Shown here piece after piece: positions 56,057-64,000 of a DNA stretch of 64,000 nt; position 1 is the stretch's first letter; every line of letters starts with the position of its first letter. The stretch lies in NCBI GenBank assembly GCA_022702705.1, contig CM040422.1, forward strand, positions 39,083,270-39,147,269, read 5' to 3'. A model generated the notes under the pieces. It was not told where the DNA came from and ran no database searches. It saw only the letters and a program-made list of their open reading frames with translations. This DNA is from Papilionanthe hookeriana x Papilionanthe teres. Its lineage: Eukaryota > Streptophyta > Magnoliopsida > Asparagales > Orchidaceae. A program made the position numbers and the translations under genes.

Positions 56057-57557
56057 ATGCTTAGTTCTGGATCTGAAAGATTATTACCTTTTGATTTTGA
56101 ATTAGAAAGAACTCTTAAAATAATTAGAAAAGGAAAGCAAATTCAAAAATATCAGAAAATGGCTAACTTACATAGCAATAATGAAAATCCAATAGAAATT
56201 AATGAACAAAATGTTTGTAAACCATTAAGGGATTATGCAAACCCTACAGCTGATAAAATTCATATTAGTATTCAAATGTCTTCCGTAGATGCTAATTCTT
56301 TTAAGCTCAAACCTTCTATTATTTAAATGGTTCAAATTAATCAATTGAGAGGAACACCAAATGAGGATCCAAACTTAAATCTTGCTAGTTTCTTCGAACT
56401 TTGTGCTACCTTTAAATATAGTAATATTTCTGATGATGCTATTAGGCTTAGACTCTTTCCTTTTTCCTTAAAAGGTAAAGCAAAGATGTGGCTTAACTCA
56501 TTAGCAACTGGTTCTATTAAAACTTGGGTAGATATGGCACAAAAATTCCTTGCTAAATATTTTCCTCCTTCTAAAACTGCTAAATTAAGAAATGATATTA
56601 CTTAATTTATGCAATTTCATGGAGAGGTAACTTATGAAACATGGGAAAGATTTAAAGAACTATTAAGAAAATGTCCTCATCATGCTTTACTAGATTGGTT
56701 AATTATTCAAACATTTTATAACAGACTTATTGGATCACTTAGATCAATAATAGATGCTGCTGGTGGTGGTTATACCTTAATTGAAGAAATGGCTAACAAT
56801 AATTGAAGAAATGTCCTTCTGAAAGGGTTAATCCTAAAAGAGTGGCAAATATTCAAGATAATGAAGCCATTTATATTTTAGATTCACAAGTGGCTGCGAT
56901 ATCTAAGAAATTGGATAATTTTGCTATTAACGTATCACATGTAAGTAATGATAATTCTGCAAATATTAATGATTCTCAAACTATGGAGACATTGCAAGCT
57001 ATTGCTAGTAAAACTAATAATCCAAATTCAAATTATTATAATCCAGGTTGGAAAAATAACTCTAATTTTAATTGGAATAATGGACATCAACAATGGAGTA
57101 ATAATCAAGTTAATCCAACTGGGAATTGGAACAATCAAGGAAATTGAAACTTTAGACCAACTTATCCTCCTCGTTTTATCAATCAACAGAAATAGTTATC
57201 TTTAGAAGAATTGATCTTGCAACTAGGTAATCAGTTACAAAGTCAAAATACTGTTATTTGAATATTGAGAATCAGATGGGACAAATTTCTAATTTAATTA
57301 ATTACAGACCTCAAGGAACACTTCCTAGCAACGTCGAAATTAATCCAAAAGAAATTGGAAAAGACCATGAACAAGCAAAAGCTGTAAAACTTAGAAGTGA
57401 AAAGAAATTAAAAGAGAAAATTCAGAATGAAATTGAAAAAGAGAGAGAGGTTGAAAAGATTGAAAAACCTAAAGAAACTCTTTCTCCAAGTAAAGATCAG
57501 ACTGTAATTCCTATTGAAGTGGAATTTGAAAGACCACCACCACCTTTTCCTCAATGA
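56057..57557 (+). pseudogene. E3 Gag (broken)
   Basis: Start proposed at 56057 (MLSSGSERLLPFDFEL). The frame holds through stops at 56324-56326 and about 56603-56605. It covers the retrotransposon Gag domain: EDPNLNLASFFELCATFKYS, AIRLRLFPFSLKGKAKMWLN and MAQKFLAKYFPPSKTAKLRN. After a shift near 56800 come an Asn/Trp-rich stretch (about 56990-57140) and the C-terminal part (NQMGQISNLINYRP and a Lys/Glu-rich segment). It ends with PPPPFPQ at 57557. The Gag domain is well preserved apart from the stops. Gag packages the element RNA. It has no clear zinc knuckle, as is usual for Athila. Confidence 0.87.
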
Positions 57558-57574
57558 CTAAAATAACAGAAGCT

Positions 57575-58252
57575 TGACCATCAATTTTATAAGTTCTTTG
57601 AGATTTTTAAGAACTAACCATCAACATTCCTTTTGTTGAAGCTTTGGAACAAATGCCGAGTTATCCAAAATTTATGAAGGATATTTTAAGCAACAAAAAA
57701 AAATTTGAAGCTTATGAAACTGTTGCATTAAGTGAAGAATGTAGTGCAATAATTCAAAAGAAACTACCTCACGAGCTTAAAGATCCTGGAAGTTTCACTT
57801 TACCATGTTCTATTGGAGAAAAATTTTGTGGAAAAACCTTATGTGATTTAGGAGTAAGTATTAATCTCACGCTATTTTCTATCTTTCGAAGGTAAGATTT
57901 AGGAGAGATTTCTCTCACCACTATAATTCTTCAGTTAACTGATCAATCTATTACTTATCCTAAAGGAGTTATAGAGGATGTTCTTGTTAAAATGGATAAA
58001 TTTATCTTCCCTGTAGATTTCATTGTACTGGATATGGAAGAAGTTAAAGAAATACACATTATTTTAGGGAGACTTTTTCTAGCTACTGGATGTGCTATGA
58101 TTGATGTGCAAAAAGGAGAATTAACAATGAGAGTTAATGATCAAGAGATAACATTTAATGTTCTAAAATTAATGTGGTATCCTGACAAAGAAAAATGCTA
58201 TCGGATGGATATTTTTGATTATATAATTGAAAAGCATTATAAAAAAATGTAA
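57575..58252 (+). pseudogene. E3 protease (broken)
   Basis: Contains MPSYPKFMKDILSNKKKFE, CSAIIQKKLPHELKDPGSFT and the active-site segment CDLGVSINLTLF (near 57850). After a stop near 57893 it continues with VILVKMDKFIFPVDF-like text, VKEIHIILGRLFLATGCAM and IDVQKGELTMRVND. The active-site Asp is kept; the usual DLGAS reads DLGVS. Confidence 0.87.
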
Positions 58253-59560
58253 AGTCATTTCTGAAGAAAAAAATGATGAATATATGTTATATAATGTGTC
58301 ATTAACTGAAGAAATTAAAGAAGTGAATGAAGAAAATTTATCTGAAGAAACTCATTATATTCATGATATTTGGGAAATTTTAGACACAACTAAAAGTGAT
58401 ATACTTTTACCCTCAGTTGAAAAAGCCCCTGAACTGGAATTAAAAATGTTACCAGCATATTTAAAGTATGCATTTCATAGAAATTCATTAACTTCTCCTG
58501 TGATTATATCTTCAGAACTAAGTAATGATCAAGAAGAAAAATTAATTGGAGTTCTGAAGAACTATAAGAAAGCTTTTGGTTGGACTATTGCAGATATAAG
58601 AGGAATAAGCCCTTCAATCTGTATGCATAAGATTTTAATGGAAGAAAATTGTAAACCTACTATTGAACCTCAAAGAAGATTGACTACAATTATGAAAGAG
58701 GTTGTTAAAAAGATTTTAAAATGGTTAGATGCTGGAAATATTTATCCTATTTCAGATAGTCAATGGGTAAGTCCTATTTATTGTGTTCTGAAGAAAGGAG
58801 GAGTAGCTGTCATTGTTAATGATAAAAATGTATTAATCCCTACAAGACAAGTTATTGGATGATGAATTTGCATCGATTATCAAAAATTAAACAATGCCTT
58901 TAGAAAGGATCATTTTCCTTTACCTTTCTTGGATCAGATGCTAGATAAATTAGCTGGACACTCATATTTTTATTTTTTGGATGGAGATTCTGGTTATCAG
59001 GAACTACCCGTTGCTCCTGAGAACCAAGAGAAACAATATTTACAAGTCCTTATGGAACATTTGCCTTTAGAAGAATGTCATTTAGTTTATGTAATGCACC
59101 TGCAACTTTTCAGAGATGTATGATGTCAATATTCTGTGATCTAATTGAAAAAGGAATTGAAGTATTTATTGACGATTTTTCAAAATTTGGAACTTCTTTT
59201 GTATCTTGGTTGGAAAATATAACAAAAGTTCTGAAAAGATGTGAAGAAACAAATTTGGTTCTAAAATGGGAAAAATGTCAGTTTATGGTCACAGAAGGAA
59301 TTGTACTTGGATATAAAATTTCACAAAAAAGGGATGGAAGTTGATCAGACAAAAGTGAAAATTATTGCTGAACTTCATCCACCTACTACTGTTACTGATT
59401 TGAGAAGTTTTCTGGGTCATGCTGGATTTTATAGAAAATATATAAAGGAATTTTATAAGATAGCTAAACCTCATTATCATTTATTAGAAAAAGAAGCTAA
59501 GTTTTAATTTAATGAAGATTGTCTGAATGCTTTCAATATTCTAAAAGAAAAATTAATTAC
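58227..59560 (+). pseudogene. E3 reverse transcriptase (frameshifted)
   Basis: Starts with the pre-RT region (FGWTIADIRGISPSICMHK), then WLDAGNIYPISDSQWVSPI, a damaged WRICIDYRKLN (gatgaatttgcatcgattat near 58860), FLDQMLDKLAGHSYFYFLDG and the catalytic FIDDFSKFG (near 59167). The connection reads FLGHAGFYRKYIKEF (59405). Stops or shifts are near 58860, 59120, 59342 and 59505. The catalytic aspartates are intact. Confidence 0.87.
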
Positions 59561-59584
59561 TGCACCTGTCATTGTTGCACCTGA

Positions 59585-60000
59585 TTAAAGTAAACATTTT
59601 GAATTAATGTGTGATGCAAGTGATTATACAATTGGAGCTGTATTGAGACAAAAATATGAGAAAATTTTCAAAGTTATATATTATGCTAGCAAAATTCTTA
59701 ATGAAACTCAAATAAATTACACTACTACTGAGAAAGAGCTCTTTGCAATAGTATATGCCTTTGATAAATTTAGACCTTATCTTCTTGGAATCAAATGTAT
59801 CATACATACCGATCATTCCACTATTAAGTATTTAATGTCTAAAAAGGATGCTAAAGCTAGATTGATAAGATGGGTTTTAATTTTACAAGAATTTGATTTT
59901 CAAATAGTGGACAGAAAAAGAGCTGACAAATTGCTGATCATTTATCAAGAAGAAAACATAAATGAGAAATTCCCTAATGAACAGATATATGTTATTTAAA
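59585..60000 (+). pseudogene. E3 RNase H domain
   Basis: MCDASDYTIGAVLRQKYEK, YASKILNETQINYTTTEKEL and IIHTDHSTIKYL are in one open frame. All three acidic positions seen here are kept. The end (VDRKRADKLLIIYQ) is shifted, so the final ADHLSRL motif is lost. Confidence 0.87.
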
Positions 60001-61233
60001 GATTACAAATGCCTTGGTATGCAGATATAGTTAACTATTTAGTTAGAAATATTTTACCATATGGATTGAATAGAAAATATATTAAGAAATTCAATAATGA
60101 TTCTAAATCATATATTTAGGAAGATCCTCAATTATTTAAAATAGGCATAGATTCTGTGATTCGAAGATGTGAAACTTATAAAGAAACTTTTGTAATTATT
60201 CAAAAATGTCACGATTCTGAATTTAGAGGATACTTTTGAGTGGATAAAACTGCGTTTAAAATTTTAAATTATGGATTTTATTGGCATACATTATTCAAAG
60301 ATGTTAGATATTATGTGAAAACATGTGATCAATGTCAAAGAATGGGGAATATATCTTGAAAATATGGAATGCCTCTAAGCTATATATTAGAAATTGAGAT
60401 TTTTGATGTATGGGGTTTTAACTTTTTGGGACCTTTTATACCATCGTCTGGAAAGATTTATATTTTATTAGCATTTGATTAAGTTTTAAAATGGATTGAA
60501 GTTGTAGCTTTACCTAACTGTGATTCCAAAAGTGTTTCAAAAATTTTAAAGAAAATGATTTTTACAAGATTTGGAATGTCAAGGGTAATTATCACAGATG
60601 AGGGAAGTCATTTCAGAAATGTAAGAATTCAGTCATTACTGGAAAATTTTGGAATTAAACACAGAATTGCAACTGTTTATCACACACAAAAAAGTGGAAT
60701 GACTGAAGTATCAAACAAAGAAATTAAAAGAATATTAGAACAACTTATAAGACACCTATCTGAATGTCACCTTATCGATTAGTTATGGTAAACATTGTCA
60801 CTTACCTATTGAACTGGAACATAAAGCTTACTGGGTGATAAAAGAGTTCAATTATGATTTTAATACTGCAGGAGAGAAACGACTGTCACAACTGATTGAA
60901 ATGGAAGAGATTAGAAATGAGTCCTATGAAAATGCAAAGATTTATAAGTAATGAATGAAAAAATTGCATGATAAAAGGATTTCAAGAAAAATATTTGAGC
61001 CTAGACAAGAAGTATTATTATTTAATACTCATTTAAGACTTTTTCTTAGAAAATTAAGATCTAAATGGATGAGACCATTTATAATTGAGAAAGTATACCC
61101 TTATGGAGTTGTGGATATTAAAGATCCCAAGACAGAAAAAATATTTAAAGTTAAAGGATTAAGACTGAAGCATTTTATGGGAGAAATGAAACTGAGTTAC
61201 AAGGAGGCTTACGAGCTGAGTTTATTTGATTAA
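60001..61233 (+). pseudogene. E3 integrase (broken)
   Basis: The zinc region has KCHDSEFRGYF and CDQCQRMGNIS. The first catalytic Asp reads Asn (WGFNFLGPF), the second is present (VIITDEGSHF) and the Glu is present (MTEVSNKEI). Part of the region after it is deleted (about 60755-60790). The C-terminal domain (60955-61233) reads LHDKRISRKIFEPRQEVLLF and KVKGLRLKHF. Many stops occur between 60000 and 60540. Confidence 0.87.
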
Positions 61234-61674
61234 TACAACTAATTAGGTCGCGCTGATGACGTTAAACCATGCGCTTTTTGGGAAGCAACCCATATATTAT
61301 CATTGTGATTATTTGAGATTTTAATTTATCTTAATCGATGTGTGTGTGTTGATCACAAAATTTTAATAGACATATTTTAAGACCAAAACTTTGTAAATTT
61401 GACGATAGGAAAAACAGAGTCGAACGTGGTTCCGGTGCCCAGGTGCCCAAACTTGGCGCCTAAGCACCAGCATGACCCATGTGTTTCGATGGTCCGAAGC
61501 CTAGGAGCCAGATTTCAGCGCCTAAGCGCCCCAGTTAATGTTCGTGCAAAATTAAAAAATCTTCAGTTTTTCACACGAATTATTCCTATAAATTGCACTG
61601 TCTTCGTCCCCAATCCCTAAGTAACCTTGTTCAGAACAATTCATTTTGGAGGAGAAAAGAGAAGTTTGGAAGCA
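61234..61674 (+). promoter_or_regulatory. E3 post-pol region: motif, palindromes, TATA box
   Basis: gacgttaaaccatgcgcttt and tgggaagcaaccca lie at 61253-61294. CG-rich pairs occupy 61432-61535 (tggcgcctaagcaccag, gcctaggagccag, gcgcctaagcgccc). A TATA-like tataaat is at 61587-61593, 88 bases before the ATG at 61675. This is the same order as in E1 (3475-3949). Confidence 0.55.
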
Positions 61675-61727
61675 ATGGAGAGAGGAGATCATGGCAATGC
61701 GATAAGAGATAAGTATTCTAATGATCC
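61675..61727 (+). pseudogene. Start of the E3 env-like ORF, cut by an LTR insertion
   Basis: MERGDHGNAIRDKYSND, 17 codons, then the giant-family LTR begins at 61728. The position and upstream context are the same as for the E1 env-like ORF. The rest is absent from the window. Confidence 0.5.
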
Positions 61728-62070
61728 TGTTGCCTCATTTTTGATGAGGTCTTTTCTCTTCTCTCTCCTTAGTACTTAGGATCTAGCCTTAGGCTTTCCC
61801 TTTGACTATCTTAGAGGACTAGAAATGGGACCCACCACTTAGAAACTTAAACACCTCTTAAACTCCCTACAAACCCCATAAGTTTGATTGTAAACCCCTA
61901 AGTCACTTGGAGGGTTAAGATCAAATGTGGATGTTTAAGGGATGAGTTCCCTATAGGACTCTTTGGCCTTAGGACTACCCTGGGTGGCTTGGTCTGGTGA
62001 GGGTTGACCTGCACACATTACACTTTCACACATTCTAAATCCTAAATCCATTCCTACTTAGCTTGACCTC
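61728..62070 (+). repeat. Giant-family LTR fragment D (element sense +)
   Basis: Starts TGTTGCCTCATTTTTGATGA, the reverse complement of the LTR A/B end, with the terminal hairpin. It follows the reversed LTR for 343 bp (taggatctagccttaggct, gactatcttagaggacta, tagcttgacctc) until LTR E starts. Confidence 0.85.
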
Positions 62071-64000
62071 TGTCGGCATATTTTTAGGTTGAGTGTTATA
62101 TTTTTGAAAAGAGGTCGCCTACAGAAATTGTCAGCGAAATTTTAATTTAATTTAAATAAATAATTTGAAAAGTAGTATTCGATTTTGAAAATAATTTTAA
62201 ATTTGAAAAATTTTATGATATGAAATCAAACCGATCTCACATCCCAAATAGTTTATATAAACAAGCACCGCACCACAAACCGTGTATCTATCCTGAAGAA
62301 TAGGCACACTGCTTGACGATGGGGCTCGATTAAATAAACAAGAAGATTTGTGACATCCGTTTGGTCTGCGAACCAATTTTATAAGCCGTCAAATTCCCCT
62401 GCTTAATATAAATGAATTAAACAGGGTTTATATTACCTGGGTTCTTAAAGTTCCCTATAAGGGCAAGCCCCTTTAGTTAATTACATCTTAAATGAAGTGA
62501 ATCATTTAAGAAAACTCTCGATAATGATCAGTGACTTTGCTCTCAAGAATTTCAAAGTTTAAGGTGTTCAAAGGATTGGATTTTTGAAATTTCAACAGGG
62601 AATGGATCAAATTTAGAACAGTTATTTTCAGGAGTCCAATGGAAGAGGAGTAGGAGAAGGCTGAAGATCCAAGAAGAATCTTGGCAACTTCCCAAACTAT
62701 CCTATTGTTTGGCTCGGATTTAAGAAAATCCTAATATTACCTGATATTTCAATCTTGCCAATTTTAATTAATTTGGACTTATATTTGTATGATAAAATCA
62801 TACAAAAAGCCTCAAAGATGTGAGGGTTTATGTCGTACTAAACGACTACATCGGAGTCTTAAGACCGGTTAGGGCTTAATTTACATGACACGATTATGCA
62901 AATGCCTAACAGAGAGTTGAGGATTTATGCCGATCATTCAACGAGACATTTTAATTTAGTTGCAATTATAGTTTTGTGTTTTGTTTGTGATTAAATTTTG
63001 AGTTGTTTTTATTTTTTGAAATGTTGTGGCGGTGATTTTTATCTTGCACTGACTTTTAATTTAGTTTTGGTTTCAATTCAGGGACTACCCTAAAGGTTTT
63101 GGTTTTCATGCAACAGTTGTTTATCATGCAAGAAAGGTAAAGTGCATTTGCAATAAAGTAAATTGAAATAAAATAAAAGCGTACCTAAAGGGTCTTCCCG
63201 TCATCCCAAGCTGCAATTAAAACACATGTTAAGGCATTTAAATATTTCAACAAGTACCTAGGTAAAGCTAAGGGAAAGGTTTAGGTTATCTATCAAAGTC
63301 CTAATCCTATAGCTAGTCATCTCCTATGACGTCTAGGTTCTTGTATTTTGGTTTAAGGACAATTTTTTTCATCAAAGAAACAATTAAGTTCAATTGTTCT
63401 TATAAACGTCCTATCATATTGAGGAAGTGCTTAAGACAAATCTTAAACATCTTTTCAATATTTCTAGGATCATTTTAAGTCCAAGAGAATTTAATTATAC
63501 AAGTGATTTAATCATCCGAGAGTTTAAGTTTTATTCTTTTGCTTAGTGAACTTAGGACATTTGAATATCCTATAAGTGAGGTAACACTTCACTTGATATA
63601 TCATTTAAGAGTTATAATAATAAGAGCTTTAAAAGGGCAAATAAAATTATTAAGTATTTTGATGATTTAAACTTAATAATTCAATTTTAATTTTTGATTT
63701 AATTATAGGAAATTAGTTTAAGTTTGGAATAGTGTTCAAGTTATTTTAGGTTTAATTCTTAAAAATTTCATTTAAGTTTGTTATTAAATGATTCTAATTT
63801 AATTTAATTCAATTTAATTTTAATTCAATTTAATTTAATTTTAATTTAATTTGATTTTAATTTAATTTGATTTAATTTAATTTAATTTAATTTAATTTTA
63901 ATTTAATTTTAATTTAATTTAATTTAATTTAATTTTAATTCAATTTTAATTTAACTTAGTTTTAATTTAATTTAATTTAATTTAATTTAATTTTAATTTA
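62071..64000 (-). repeat. Giant-family LTR E (start; continues past the window)
   Basis: Starts TGTCGGCATATTTTTAGG, matches LTR A from its first base and is moderately diverged. The TATA palindrome gtttatataaac is kept at 62251-62262. At about 62939 it jumps from LTR position ~12720 to ~13145 of LTR A, so about 425 bp are missing. It ends in the (AATTT)n tract (63790-64000). It inserted inside fragment D, probably at gacctc. Confidence 0.88.
63790..64000. repeat. (AATTT)n microsatellite inside LTR E
   Basis: The counterpart of the tracts in LTR A and B, with a different pattern of interruptions (more gattt and caattt units). Confidence 0.9.

Larger units (their letters stand above)
54117..61727 (+). 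mobile_element. Athila-like Ty3/gypsy element E3 (5' LTR to start of the env-like ORF)
   Basis: In order on the + strand: 5' LTR (54117-55884), PBS (55891), gag, protease, RT, RNase H, integrase (to 61233), post-pol motif, palindromes, TATA box and the first codons of an env-like ORF, cut at 61727 by a giant-family LTR. Coding parts have many stops. It is collinear with E1 but clearly diverged from it, so the two are not copies of one recent burst. Confidence 0.9.

Overview
The window is repeat DNA from a plant nuclear genome. It holds Athila-like and Ogre/Tat-like Ty3/gypsy LTR retrotransposons, a plant L1-type LINE, tandem arrays and AT-rich filler. I see no convincing host gene and no tRNA or rRNA gene. 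The species cannot be named from sequence alone; long nested stacks of giant elements suggest a large, repeat-rich genome.

Layout. (1) 1-8457: an Athila-like element on the + strand (E1) with a broken pol, two copies of an env-like 3' module, an LTR at 6984-8447 and a 10-base PBS stub. (2) 8458-11871 and 39606-40446: a second Athila-like element on the - strand (E2), split by a later insertion. (3) 11872-39605: a 27.7-kb Ogre/Tat-like element on the - strand, with 7.2-kb LTRs, a 5-bp target duplication (gcttc), a tRNA-Arg-type PBS, ORF1, gag, protease, RT, RNase H and integrase. It also has an extra ORF with an AlkB-type 2-oxoglutarate/Fe(II) dioxygenase domain, then an 84-bp tandem array before the 3' LTR. 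(4) 40447-45541 and 51480-51715: an old, diverged LTR of the same giant family in the opposite orientation, interrupted by a LINE (45609-51438) that sits inside an AT microsatellite. (5) 51716-54116: a ~157-bp tandem array, a short unassigned stretch and a GTCAT-rich minisatellite. (6) 54117-61727: a third Athila-like element (E3, +) with 5' LTR, PBS, gag and pol, cut at the start of its env-like ORF. (7) 61728-64000: a fragment of a giant-family LTR in one orientation, itself interrupted by another giant-family LTR in the other orientation that runs off the window.

Order of events, inferred from nesting: the old giant LTR (C) came first, then the Athila-like E2 and the LINE inserted into it, and the full Ogre-like element then inserted into E2. 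Its two LTRs are nearly identical over long stretches, so it is the youngest large insertion.

The most interesting object is the AlkB-type ORF between integrase and 3' LTR of the Ogre-like element. Its Fe-binding HxD motif, distal His and 2-oxoglutarate-binding Arg can all be read, although across frame changes. Many frame changes in this block fall at CAG/CTG sites, where the two LTRs also disagree. That suggests systematic sequence error at methylated CWG sites, so some 'broken' genes here may be less broken than they look.
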